Positions 1-9,074 of a stretch of 41,849 nt of DNA are shown here, in pieces. Under the pieces are notes generated by a model that saw only the letters and a program-made list of their open reading frames with translations, was not told the origin of the DNA and ran no database searches. The translations under genes and the position numbers were made by a program. Position 1 is the stretch's first letter. Every line of letters starts with the position of its first letter. Location of the stretch: positions 1 to 41,849 of the forward strand of contig NZ_JRPL02000019.1 of assembly GCF_000765905.2 (NCBI RefSeq). The letters are read 5' to 3'. Source of the DNA: Helicobacter trogontum. Lineage in GTDB: Bacteria > Campylobacterota > Campylobacteria > Campylobacterales > Helicobacteraceae.

Positions 1-222
1 GATTTATATATAGATTCTATGCTTTTAGAAGCTAAGATTATGGCAGCAACTCCCCCTCAAGGCTATCCTAATGCACCTACTTACTATATACCAGAGTATT
101 TAGATGAACTCTATGAAGCAGGCAAACTAGATAAAAAACTAAACCCCACAATCCCAGCAATGTATAGAGAATCTTTCCCACAAGAATTACGTGATAAAAT
201 AGAATCTTATGCCAAAAAGCAT
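1..222 (+). repeat. 222-base direct repeat, left copy (continues past window edge)
   Basis: Bases 1-222 equal bases 2570-2791 at a constant offset of 2569, with no mismatch or gap seen. The match stops abruptly at the last four codons of the gene. The true left boundary lies outside the window. Confidence 0.9.
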
Positions 223-234
223 AATATTAAATAA
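1..234 (+). CDS. C-terminal end of an unknown protein, duplicate of the 421-residue gene
   Basis: The reading frame is open from the first base of the window to a TAA at 232-234, so the gene starts outside the window. The 77 visible residues match the C-terminus of the protein at 1538-2803 except one residue near the end (KKHNIK here, KKHGIK there). I recognise no family. The visible part is charged, has no membrane segment and is rich in P, Y and K. It ends 63 bases before the next gene on the same strand, so it probably belongs to the same transcription unit. The near-identity says this is an upstream paralogue produced by recent duplication or kept alike by gene conversion. Confidence 0.75.
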   Translation, partial: DLYIDSMLLEAKIMAATPPQGYPNAPTYYIPEYLDELYEAGKLDKKLNPTIPAMYRESFPQELRDKIESYAKKHNIK

Positions 235-297
235 AAAGAAGTATTAATAAATGCTATATAAGGTTTCAATAATATAATCTACCACAAAGGATAAGCA

Positions 298-1509
298 ATG
301 CAAAAGAATAACTCTAGAAATACGCTCCCAAACATATTGTCAAAAAATGCTCACATAGATTCTAAAAGACGCGAAGCTATTAAAGATTTAAAAGACTTAA
401 GCTTACTTGGTGTAGGTAGCATACTAGGATTGCAAATATATAAAGATTCTAAGACTCATAGCATAGAATCTCATTTCTTAGATTCTTACACAAATACATT
501 AGATTCTACTTCTCTCTTAGAATCTAATACCCTAGATTCTCTGCATTCTCCCTCTTATTCTAATATCCCCAGTGAAATCCTCTCACTCCCTCTTAAATAC
601 TTTAATGTGCCACAAGCATACACCATGCTTTTAGAATCTAAATTTTCAAGAAATCAAAGAGAAAATCTACTCTACATCGTGCCATTACTTACAAGCAAAG
701 AATTTAATCATACAATGCCTAGTCTCTATCATAACTATAATGTAGAAAATAATACACATAGAATCTATAATAAGACAAGCCAGTTTTTACAATACCACTA
801 TGATACTTTAGGTTCTTTACTCAAGGACCTACAATCTTATAACTTTATCATAAGAGATTTTAGGGTATTGGCACAAGATTTTAATAACTTAGATTCTAAA
901 GCACTCCTACATAAAAAGATACAAGAGATTTTAAAGCTTATAATCATTGATGAAAAGCGAGAGGCAAAAACTAAAGAGGATTATGAGATACATTACAACA
1001 AGCAAGTGCCAGATTATACATTCTTTAATCACAAAGCCCTAGATAGCAAAGGCAATATCATAGATACAACAAGCCATATATCCCTCAATGATATACGCAG
1101 ATACCAAGTGCCAGAGGGAAGTAGTTTGTATCAAGAATTTAAGGCTTTAGAAGAAGAGGATCAAGAGTCCGCCATTGATGCCTATAATGAAGCCTTAGAA
1201 ATCCTAGCAGATTATAAAGACTACTTTTTTACCAACACTCCAAAGAAAAATGACCAAGGTAAGATATTAAGCTACAAAGATGATAAAAACAAAGCAAGGA
1301 GATTATTGCAATGCCTTAATACCATAGGGCAGAATAATATTAGGGCGTTGTATGTAGGGGTGAATGAGAGAGAGAATACAAACAATGCGCCAACAACACA
1401 TCTTGCAGAGGCGACCAATAGCAAAGACAAAAATAACAAGAAACGTCCTAAATTCATAGGGCGTCTAGCTACCACTATTATTATAGAAGATGGATTGTGG
1501 TTGGGATAA
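298..1509 (+). CDS. Unknown protein, 403 residues, first gene of a tandem pair
   Basis: I do not recognise this family. The start ATG at 298 follows AAAGGATAAGC, a good ribosome site. Residues about 33-45 (LSLLGVGSILGL) form one short hydrophobic stretch that could be a membrane anchor. Residues about 50-85 are a low-complexity D-S/E-S segment encoded by six AGATTCT or AGAATCT heptamers in about 97 bases. The middle is helical and charged (for example LEEEDQESAIDAYNEAL, about residues 283-299), and the C-terminus is basic then hydrophobic. The next gene begins 28 bases downstream, so the two are likely co-transcribed and may act together. The frame is intact. Confidence 0.75.
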   Translation: MQKNNSRNTLPNILSKNAHIDSKRREAIKDLKDLSLLGVGSILGLQIYKDSKTHSIESHFLDSYTNTLDSTSLLESNTLDSLHSPSYSNIPSEILSLPLKYFNVPQAYTMLLESKFSRNQRENLLYIVPLLTSKEFNHTMPSLYHNYNVENNTHRIYNKTSQFLQYHYDTLGSLLKDLQSYNFIIRDFRVLAQDFNNLDSKALLHKKIQEILKLIIIDEKREAKTKEDYEIHYNKQVPDYTFFNHKALDSKGNIIDTTSHISLNDIRRYQVPEGSSLYQEFKALEEEDQESAIDAYNEALEILADYKDYFFTNTPKKNDQGKILSYKDDKNKARRLLQCLNTIGQNNIRALYVGVNERENTNNAPTTHLAEATNSKDKNNKKRPKFIGRLATTIIIEDGLWLG

Positions 1510-1537
1510 GATTAAAATAATAAGATAAGGAGAAACA

Positions 1538-2803
1538 ATGAGTGAGACATATCAAATCTATACGCCTAATGCATTGTCATTAAAAGTAGATAAGGGAACG
1601 AATAAAATTCATTTTACCCCTCGTGATCCGTATGTAGAAACAGGCAAATACACAGAGGAATATTCCAAAGCCCTGCTTGAAGCTTGGCAGATAATGGAAA
1701 AAGCAAAAAAACAATACAAACCCATCTACTTTGACCCAACACTTAAGACAAATCCAAATCATTTTAAAGAATTTAAAAGCTTTCGTGATCTCTATCTTAA
1801 AGATCCTATAAAAAAAGCCATAGCCCCTTGGACTAAAGCTGAAAAAGCCTATTATGAATCTTTACAAACCAAAAGAGAAAGATATCAATACCTAGTGATT
1901 AGAAGTGGATTAAGAAGTGCAGTCATAGATATACCCTTTGATGCTATTGGTGGAGTAGATGAACATGGTAGAGTAATCAATGAAGAATATGAAGAGATTT
2001 TTTATCAAGTAGATAGGAATAAAGATACATTAAAATCCTATCTACACATACAAGAATGGGGCATAGCCGCAGGGATACTAGGGAATCCAAGATATCTCTC
2101 AAGAGATAAAATGGGCTTTCAAGCACGACATATACAGGCTCTTATATTAAAAATGCAGCTTGATGCGACTACTATTACCTTTCAAAATTTAAATTATTTT
2201 GAGGCATATATAAAGCATATCATAGGCAACCAACGATTAGGATTACGCAAAAACCCCTTACGCCAACAACAGCTTAGAGCCATAGCCAAAAAGATAAAGC
2301 CAGATAGATTTGGTATGCTCCCATACATAGATGAGATAATAGGAGTGGATTGGGTGATGGATTTGAATATGTTATACGGGTATTCTGTGGATCAGAGCGG
2401 AGAAACTCTAGAAGAAATATTTGAAGAAATACAAGAGGGCAAACTCTTAGACCCAAGGGACCCTAGAGCTACAGAACAAACACGACGAGCCTTTCGAGAA
2501 AGAATAAAGAATATAATATTTTGGAGATATGATGTTGATTTATCTAGCGAAAGAACACAACAATCAGCTGATTTATATATAGATTCTATGCTTTTAGAAG
2601 CTAAGATTATGGCAGCAACTCCCCCTCAAGGCTATCCTAATGCACCTACTTACTATATACCAGAGTATTTAGATGAACTCTATGAAGCAGGCAAACTAGA
2701 TAAAAAACTAAACCCCACAATCCCAGCAATGTATAGAGAATCTTTCCCACAAGAATTACGTGATAAAATAGAATCTTATGCCAAAAAGCATGGGATAAAA
2801 TAG
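1538..2803 (+). CDS. Unknown soluble protein, 421 residues, second gene of the pair
   Basis: I do not recognise this family. The start ATG at 1538 follows AAGGAGAAACA, a strong ribosome site. There is no signal peptide or membrane segment. The protein is charged and rich in aromatic residues, with many Y, K and E and short tracts such as WTKAEKAYYESLQTKRERY near residue 105. The last 74 codons before the final divergence are duplicated at the left edge of the window, so at least two copies of this gene exist in tandem around the 403-residue gene. The length and full frame suggest a functional protein. No catalytic motif stands out, so I infer no function. Confidence 0.8.
   Translation: MSETYQIYTPNALSLKVDKGTNKIHFTPRDPYVETGKYTEEYSKALLEAWQIMEKAKKQYKPIYFDPTLKTNPNHFKEFKSFRDLYLKDPIKKAIAPWTKAEKAYYESLQTKRERYQYLVIRSGLRSAVIDIPFDAIGGVDEHGRVINEEYEEIFYQVDRNKDTLKSYLHIQEWGIAAGILGNPRYLSRDKMGFQARHIQALILKMQLDATTITFQNLNYFEAYIKHIIGNQRLGLRKNPLRQQQLRAIAKKIKPDRFGMLPYIDEIIGVDWVMDLNMLYGYSVDQSGETLEEIFEEIQEGKLLDPRDPRATEQTRRAFRERIKNIIFWRYDVDLSSERTQQSADLYIDSMLLEAKIMAATPPQGYPNAPTYYIPEYLDELYEAGKLDKKLNPTIPAMYRESFPQELRDKIESYAKKHGIK
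2570..2791 (+). repeat. 222-base direct repeat, right copy
   Basis: This is the second copy of bases 1-222. It covers the end of the 421-residue gene and stops four codons before its stop. Complete identity at the DNA level, including third positions, indicates a recent event. Confidence 0.9.
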
Positions 2804-3341
2804 GAAGTTTTACATTGTAAAAAAGATTTATAAAAGAGGGTGTAAGCTATAAAATAAGCTTTAGCAACCTACTTGAGCCCTAACTTTAGTAAAATACACA
2901 AGCAATTATTAAAGAATAATAAATAAAAAGTTTCTTTTTTACTCGCATAATCAATTTCAATACCACATAGTTTAAACAAAAATGCTCATTATAATCTTAA
3001 AGAATCCATAATGTGCAAGTCTCCACTTCATGATAAATTTTTAGAAAAATTGTAATAATGGAGCAAAAGGTATGTTACCAAAGAAGAACACATGAGCAAC
3101 GCAATAATATCTAAAAAAAGAAAAGTACAAAACCCTAACACATACCTTACACAATCGTATTACACAAACTAAGAATATATTCTATAATAAAAGTAATAAA
3201 AAAGGAAATTCTTCATAACACACATTTATAAATACTCTTTTGTTGCATGACAATATGGTATTATTAGGATGTGAGAATCATAAAATAAAACGATAATATT
3301 TTATCATGAATCATAAATATTAAATCTATACGAGGAAGCAT
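2804..3341. other. 538-base gap without a supported gene
   Basis: This AT-rich stretch carries stops in all frames. No RNA gene, strong hairpin or repeat is evident. The end nearest the Rrf2 gene should hold its promoter, but no hexamer pair is convincing. Confidence 0.5.
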
Positions 3342-3761
3342 ATGCAGCTATCAAAATTTAGCGACTACTCATTTCGAGCATTAATCTACCTTGCACAACA
3401 CAACGATGCGTTAAATACCATAGAAAATATGGCAGGTGAGCTTAAAATTTCACAAAATCATCTCAAAAAAATTATTCACAAGCTCTCAAAAGGTCATTTT
3501 ATTGAAACTTTTAGAGGAAGAGAAGGTGGCATAAAATTAGCTAAAGAACCAAAAGATATTGGACTTTTTGATGTATTGCTCTATACAGAGATAAATACCG
3601 ATTTTGTTGAATGCTTGAAGCATAATGCGAAACACACAAAGTGTCCCTATCAAATCAACTGCAATCTCAAAGCAATCATCCATAAAGCAAAAGATGCTTT
3701 TATGCGAGAATTTCAAAAATATAGTTTGCAAGACTTATTGCAAACAGATAATATTGTGTAA
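3342..3761 (+). CDS. Rrf2-family transcriptional regulator, NsrR-like
   Basis: At 139 residues this has the usual size for the Rrf2 family. The N-terminus (MQLSKFSDYSFRALIYLA) and the helix-turn-helix around residues 26-50 (ENMAGELKISQNHLKKIIH) are typical, followed by the wing FRGREGGIKLA. Three cysteines at C91, C101 and C107 sit where Fe-S cluster ligands lie in NsrR and IscR, so the protein probably senses nitric oxide, oxygen or cluster status. The spacing between the first two cysteines is wider than in E. coli NsrR, so the exact signal is inferred. The start has GAGGAAGC upstream. It stands alone, and its target genes are not evident nearby. Confidence 0.85.
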   Translation: MQLSKFSDYSFRALIYLAQHNDALNTIENMAGELKISQNHLKKIIHKLSKGHFIETFRGREGGIKLAKEPKDIGLFDVLLYTEINTDFVECLKHNAKHTKCPYQINCNLKAIIHKAKDAFMREFQKYSLQDLLQTDNIV

Positions 3762-3893
3762 TTATGTATAAAATGACCATATTAAGAGTTTGTAACATTT
3801 TGCAATACATCAAAGCCCTTTAGCCCCCTCCCCTTGCTTTATAAATCGCAAATCCGTGCCGATATGCTCATATAAGTGAAAAGGGGTGGATAC

Positions 3894-4658
3894 ATGATAC
3901 AGCCAACACATATTCAGAATCTATTAAGCCAAATGGCAACAACCACGGGCAATAAGGAGATCAATGCTACTTTACCCATGCTTTTACGCATACTTGATAA
4001 AAAAGGTGCAGATAGATATCTTGTCCAACTCGGAAAACTCATAATTGAGACACAAAGCAACAAAGAACTTCAAATTGGAACAAATTATTGGGCAAATGTT
4101 AAACAGAGTAAAGATGGGTTATTAATTTCAGACCTCATTAAGCAACCAAAAATGCTTGAAAATCTAGCGCATGCAAAACTTAAGTTAAGCTCAAACGACT
4201 TAAAAGAACTACTTAATGAAACGCATAAAAATGGCAACACGCTTGAATCTGTTTTTAAGGAATTTCTACTAGAGAGACTGCCTCTTGCAACAAGCAAACA
4301 AGAATTTTTGGAGTTATCAAATCTGCTTGTGGCTCTGCAAAATGGTGTGTTTAGTATGGTAATACAAGAAGATAATGGCAAAGAAAGCTTAGTGCAGCTT
4401 AAAAAACAGGTGGAATTCTTAGAGTTTTATAGCATCTTCCATCACTTAGGTGAAATTAATGGTATTGTGTCACTTAATGAGGAAAGTAGCGTGTGTTTGC
4501 GACTTTGTGTTATGAGCGAAAAAGTGAAAAAGATTCTTGAAAATAGATTGCACGAATTACAAGGATTTGAAGAAATACAAATTGATGTTGGGCAAAATGA
4601 ACCTTTGTGGGATTTAGAATCCTTTGAGCCATCATACATCCTTAATCTTAAAGGCTAA
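3894..4658 (+). CDS. Conserved-looking protein, possible FliK-type hook-length domain
   Basis: This 254-residue protein has no signal peptide or membrane segment. I chose the ATG at 3894 because AAGGGG lies at the right distance; a GTG at 3876 would place that ribosome site inside the gene. The C-terminal 70 residues (HLGEINGIVSLNE, then CLRLCVMSEKVKKILENRL, then IQIDVG) have the strand-helix-strand rhythm of the C-terminal domain of flagellar hook-length proteins. The N-terminal half is helical and leucine-rich. This likeness is by eye and weak, so the protein could be unrelated to flagella. It has no close neighbours: 130 bases lie upstream and 660 downstream. Confidence 0.45.
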   Translation: MIQPTHIQNLLSQMATTTGNKEINATLPMLLRILDKKGADRYLVQLGKLIIETQSNKELQIGTNYWANVKQSKDGLLISDLIKQPKMLENLAHAKLKLSSNDLKELLNETHKNGNTLESVFKEFLLERLPLATSKQEFLELSNLLVALQNGVFSMVIQEDNGKESLVQLKKQVEFLEFYSIFHHLGEINGIVSLNEESSVCLRLCVMSEKVKKILENRLHELQGFEEIQIDVGQNEPLWDLESFEPSYILNLKG

Positions 4659-5324
4659 AATTTTTAAATCTTGTATCTTATGACATGATTTTAGCACATT
4701 ACCTGTGTTTGCCTTAGCTTAAAATCACATCCTACAAACTCATTATACAAAAAAGGTTGTTTCTAAACAGGGCTACATTGCCTAAATGTATTGGATTTCA
4801 TTCATTACTCACCTTGCAAAGCCTTAATATACCTTCTATGCAAACAAACCTAAAACCTATGAATTTTTCATATTAATCTATAATCTAGAAACAATCAACT
4901 TTTATATACTCCTTCATAAGCATTTTAAGAATTACTCAAGGATACAAGCACTAAAAGTTATCTAGTAAATGTTTTTTTGATATATACACGTAGCTCATAG
5001 ATTTAAATGTGGTTATATATCAGACTAAGCCCTCCCCTTTTTTCAGATATACTCTAAAAAATATGTGCTAAATATATAAATAACAGACACAGAAAACTAG
5101 ACTCTAATATTTGACTTTAATGAGTTACGCCTCTTTAGGAATTAAATCTAGGATTCTCTATCTCTATTGTAATAAGTCCTTTTGTGAAGGAAATAAAATC
5201 AATCCAATTGGACTTCTCTATGATTCTTGAAATCTATTTAACCACACTCTAACATCATGTTCGTCAGCCTCTTATACACATCTTATGTCCTCTTTCAGAC
5301 AAATCCCACTAACTAAATCTAGCT
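4659..5324. other. 666-base gap without a supported gene
   Basis: This AT-rich stretch has frequent stops in all six frames. It lies between convergent genes (plus-strand 3894-4658 and minus-strand argJ). I found no tRNA cloverleaf, strong hairpin or repeat. Confidence 0.5.
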
Positions 5325-6785
5325 TTATGAGCGATAATCTGCATTAATTTTAATGTAATCATAGCTTAGATCACAACCCCAAGCTTTTGCGCTATAGGTA
5401 CCATCTTGCAAATCAATAAGGATTTTAATGGTATCTGCACTTAAAATACTCTTTGCCTTATCTTCACTAAAAGTCGTTCCTACACCATCTTTTACGATTG
5501 TAATTTTTCCTTTTTTACTTGCAAATGCAAGATTAAATTTGTTCGCATCAAAGTCGGCATTACTATACCCCATAGCACAGATAATGCGCCCCCAATTTGC
5601 ATCCTTACCAAAAATTGCAGTTTTAACAAGATTTGAACCAATAATAGCCTTACTTAAGGTCTGTGCTTGTTCTAAACTTTGTGCATTCTTAATGGACACT
5701 TCAAGCAAATGTGTAGCACCCTCACCATCTCGTGCAATCTTTTTAGCAAGATTGACACATACTTTTCTTAAAGCTTTTTTAAAAATCTCATAATCTGCAT
5801 TTTTGCTCGAGATCATCTCATTTTTTGCTGCACCATTTGCAAGAACAACCACCATATCATTTGTTGAAGTATCACCATCAACACTTATCTGATTAAAAGT
5901 CTGTGCATTAATTTCGCTTAAGGCTTCCTGCAATAATTCCTTAGAAATCGCTATATCAGTCAAAATAAAGCCAAGCATTGTCGCCATATTCGGATGAATC
6001 ATACCTGATCCCTTTGCCATACCAAAGATTCTAAATTTATGACTACACCTTTTTCCTGCTTTTGCTTTCTTATTATATGCTTGTTGGGATTGGCAATCTA
6101 ATTGCACCTGCATATTATTTACGTTTGTCTCACAGCTCTTAGCTTCTTTAGCATATTGCGCATCAACTTTAGAATCTTGTACTTTTTTACTTGAGTTTGC
6201 CTCTGTCTTTCCTGCAATCTTATCCTCACTATGAGCCGTATTTAAATCATTAGAATCTAAACCACTTGATCCTTCTAGTTGGCAGGTTATACCAAATGTC
6301 TTTGGAAAAGTATCTGTTGTCATAATGGCACGACTGGCAAGTTTTACAGAATCTTTACTATTGTTTTTTTGTGTTACCAACTTAGGAATAGCCTTTAAGA
6401 TTCTAGACATTGGCAATTGAACTCCGATTACACCTGTTGAAGCAAGTAAAACATGCTTAGGATCTATGTGCAATACCTCCGCCAATGCTTCTGCACTTAT
6501 CTGACAATTCTCTTCACCCTGTTTTCCAGTGCAAGCATTTGCACAACCCGAGTTAATCATAACTGCGTGGATGTCATTTTGTATCTTAGCCTTATTGTGA
6601 GTAATACAAGCTGCCTGTACGCTATTTTTTGTCCACACACCAGCACTCTTGCAAGGCTCATGCGAGCAAATAAGAGCAAGATCTAGTCGATTTTTATACT
6701 TTATATTTGCCTTTACACCAGATAGCTCAAAACCTTTAGGAAGCTTCGTATTTTTTTTTGCCCTAAGTTTTACTTGTGTTACCAT
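5325..6785 (-). CDS. argJ: Bifunctional ornithine acetyltransferase / N-acetylglutamate synthase ArgJ
   Basis: ArgJ moves the acetyl group from N-acetylornithine to glutamate in the cyclic arginine pathway. The chain self-cleaves at the ATML motif inside GMIHPNMATMLGF; the nucleophile is the Thr near residue 269. Family landmarks include INSGCANACTG, TGVIG and AIMTTDTFPK early, and GEGATHLLEV and FGKDANWGRI late. At 486 residues it is longer than the usual roughly 400, because a low-complexity S/K/N/Q-rich insertion of about 75-80 residues lies between the TTDTFPK and GMAKGSG blocks. I prefer the ATG at 6785, with GAGG upstream, over a GTG four codons earlier. No other arg gene is adjacent. 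Confidence 0.95.
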   Translation of the reverse strand: MVTQVKLRAKKNTKLPKGFELSGVKANIKYKNRLDLALICSHEPCKSAGVWTKNSVQAACITHNKAKIQNDIHAVMINSGCANACTGKQGEENCQISAEALAEVLHIDPKHVLLASTGVIGVQLPMSRILKAIPKLVTQKNNSKDSVKLASRAIMTTDTFPKTFGITCQLEGSSGLDSNDLNTAHSEDKIAGKTEANSSKKVQDSKVDAQYAKEAKSCETNVNNMQVQLDCQSQQAYNKKAKAGKRCSHKFRIFGMAKGSGMIHPNMATMLGFILTDIAISKELLQEALSEINAQTFNQISVDGDTSTNDMVVVLANGAAKNEMISSKNADYEIFKKALRKVCVNLAKKIARDGEGATHLLEVSIKNAQSLEQAQTLSKAIIGSNLVKTAIFGKDANWGRIICAMGYSNADFDANKFNLAFASKKGKITIVKDGVGTTFSEDKAKSILSADTIKILIDLQDGTYSAKAWGCDLSYDYIKINADYRS

Positions 6786-6924
6786 ACCATTCCTCACTCT
6801 TTAGAATCTGCGAGGATTCTAGCGAAAAACCTGCGAAGATTCTACTTTTTCAAAAGCTCATACCTATGGTATAGACCTAATAGGTGTAAAAAATTCACAA
6901 TATATTATTTTTTTACCATATTAT

Positions 6925-7998
6925 TTAATCAAGTTTAAATAACGTTTGTTCTAATGGACTTATGTCAATTTGTCCTGAAAGATAAAAATATTTGCGTAAT
7001 ACCAAAAGATTTAATAAGCCCTCCAACCTTTTATCATAAAATTTCATACAAAAGGCATGTGCATTTTGTATGATTTCTTTTGCTTCATTTGTGTGCGTCT
7101 TGTAGTATTCAAGAACAGAATCTAAATCACTATAATCGCGATTTATTGCTGCAAAATGCACTCCTTTTTCTAGCCTTTGCTCCATGAACCATGTTTCCAT
7201 TTCAGGTTCTGGCATAATACAAAGTGAGTTTGAGCTTAAAACCCACTTCAAATTACTCGCCACATCATAACCCTCAAGGCTTAGTAAAAACTTGTAAGGC
7301 AAGTGCTCTTGTATTGACAGTTTATTTTTAATCCATTGTGGAGTAGAATCAGGTCGTCCAACATGTCCAATATCACAATTTGGATTTGTAAAGTGTTTTT
7401 CAAAAAAGCGGATTCTATGGTCTTGATACACCGCACCACGAAACAATAGTATATCTTTTTTATCTTCAAATCTTATTGGATCATGAATGAAATGAAAATG
7501 ACGATACTTTTCAAGTTGCAGTAATACGGAATTGTTGTTGCAAGAAATAATAGGACGAGACTTGCAAATAGCAGGAAAACTCAAAAGATCACAAACATCA
7601 TAAAACATATATGCCCAACGCAAATCGTCTTTAAAATATCTAGTCCATTCATAAGAATCATAAAAATATACCGATCCAGCCTTATAGGTATTATTTTTCA
7701 ATATATCTATATTTGGTACAAGTTGTTGTAAGTTTGATAATCGACTAGGATAAGGTGGCAACGCGACTTGCAATGGCTGCACTTGCGCTAATTTATCTTG
7801 TGTTGAGGGTATACAAAAAGGCTTATCTAGCTTATTATAGTAATTAATGCGATTACTGATAACTTCTAGCTCTTTGTCATAGGTTTGCAGCAGTTTTTGT
7901 ATTTTTACCTCAAGTTGCTTTTGTGTTATTATACGCGGTATCATCATACGCATGATACCTTTGAGATTATAGATAAAACGCGAACCTCTAGTTTGCAA
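6925..7998 (-). CDS. Glycosyltransferase family 90 (CAP10/LpsA-like) protein
   Basis: The C-terminal half carries the family 90 signature: FLLSLEGYDVASNLKWVLSS, then MPEPEMETWFMEQRLEKGVH, then an acidic helix. The middle has DDLRWAYMFYDV and ILLFRGAVYQDHRIRF, the usual RG(x) donor-site region. Such proteins transfer sugars in lipopolysaccharide or capsule assembly on the cytoplasmic side of the membrane, and an LPS role here is inferred. The start is uncertain. The TTG at 7998 has GGAGGG seven bases upstream and gives 357 residues. A TTG at 8025 and an ATG at 7953 are alternatives. A gap of about 140 bases separates it from argJ downstream. Confidence 0.8.
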   Translation of the reverse strand: MQTRGSRFIYNLKGIMRMMIPRIITQKQLEVKIQKLLQTYDKELEVISNRINYYNKLDKPFCIPSTQDKLAQVQPLQVALPPYPSRLSNLQQLVPNIDILKNNTYKAGSVYFYDSYEWTRYFKDDLRWAYMFYDVCDLLSFPAICKSRPIISCNNNSVLLQLEKYRHFHFIHDPIRFEDKKDILLFRGAVYQDHRIRFFEKHFTNPNCDIGHVGRPDSTPQWIKNKLSIQEHLPYKFLLSLEGYDVASNLKWVLSSNSLCIMPEPEMETWFMEQRLEKGVHFAAINRDYSDLDSVLEYYKTHTNEAKEIIQNAHAFCMKFYDKRLEGLLNLLVLRKYFYLSGQIDISPLEQTLFKLD

Positions 7999-8312
7999 TA
8001 AATAACCCTCCAATACTGAACTCAAAAACTAACAACATAATACTATAAATAATACTATAAAACGTTGGCAAGACAATAATCTAGGCTAAACTTAATGTCA
8101 TGTGTCATGAAACAAATTCTGAAATTCACAAGGCAGGTTTAAAACCATAGAAACTAAACTTTTCTTATTGATACCTCAAACCCACACCCACAACAAGACT
8201 AAAGCCCTAATTGCCAATTTATAGACATAGAGGATAAACAGCAATCAGACTGCAACAAACCCGATAAATCCAAAACCTGCATAACTCACAATGCATTATG
8301 TAATTCAAACAT
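7999..8312. other. Gap of about 310 bases, nothing recognised
   Basis: This lies between the tpx terminator candidate and the glycosyltransferase start, and should contain the latter's promoter. No coding frame, repeat or RNA gene is evident. Confidence 0.4.
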
Positions 8313-8340
8313 AAAACCCCTTGCTGCTTAACAAGGTTTG
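8313..8340 (-). terminator. Candidate terminator downstream of tpx
   Basis: On the minus strand an AAACCTTG arm pairs with CAAGGGGTTT (five pairs, a two-base bulge, then three pairs), followed by TTTTATG. It starts about 20 bases past the tpx stop. Confidence 0.4.
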
Positions 8341-8357
8341 ATCCCTTAGGATTTCAA

Positions 8358-8858
8358 TTACTTGTTCACTGCTTCAAGTGCTTTTTGATAGTCTGGCTCG
8401 TTTGTAACCTCTTCGCATACTTCCACATAAGACACCTCGCCTTGAGGATTTACTACAATCACAGCACGTGTAAGCAATCCTGCGAGTGGAGAAGATTCTA
8501 AAATTAGACCATACGCTTTACCAAAATCTTTTGCTCTAAAATCACTTAATGTTATTAGATTTTCAATTCCTTCTGTGCTACAGAATCTTCCTTGTGCAAA
8601 AGGTAAGTCTAGAGATACAGCATATACCTTTGCATTTGCCAACTTTGTTGCCTCTTCATTAAATTTGCGTGTCTGAGTTGCACATACACCTGTATCAAGG
8701 CTAGGCACAACATTAATAATTTGATACACACCACTTGCACCGCCTACTTCTACTTGCGATAAGTCCTTTGCTACAAGGCTTACCTTTGGAGCTTTGTCGC
8801 CAAGCTTTATTGTGTTTGCACTTAATTTAGCTGGATTACCTTTAAATTTTACTTCCAT
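8358..8858 (-). CDS. tpx: Thiol peroxidase (atypical 2-Cys peroxiredoxin)
   Basis: Tpx reduces hydrogen peroxide and organic hydroperoxides using thioredoxin. At 166 residues it has the family length. The peroxidatic cysteine is C59 in PSLDTGVCATQTRKF and the resolving cysteine is C93 in RFCSTEGIENL, matching C61 and C95 of the E. coli enzyme. The ATG at 8858 is preferred because AAGGAC precedes it; an upstream in-frame GTG would add six residues and remove that ribosome site. It appears monocistronic and is divergent from thiG, separated by 420 bases that contain an (AT)12 tract. Confidence 0.95.
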   Translation of the reverse strand: MEVKFKGNPAKLSANTIKLGDKAPKVSLVAKDLSQVEVGGASGVYQIINVVPSLDTGVCATQTRKFNEEATKLANAKVYAVSLDLPFAQGRFCSTEGIENLITLSDFRAKDFGKAYGLILESSPLAGLLTRAVIVVNPQGEVSYVEVCEEVTNEPDYQKALEAVNK

Positions 8859-9074
8859 AATTTTGTCCTTTTTCACTTTAATAATATCCTCAAAATGAAT
8901 TCTTTAACTTAACTAATTTATTTTTATTTTCTCTTTTAAGGATTGGTGGTATTCTAACAAAAATATGTTAACTCTTTTCACACAATATCACATGTTAATC
9001 CCAAAAATCCAAGTAAGTGGTAGCATAATATCTTTTAGAGTTGCACATCCTCAAAAGCAATAATACATAATTTA

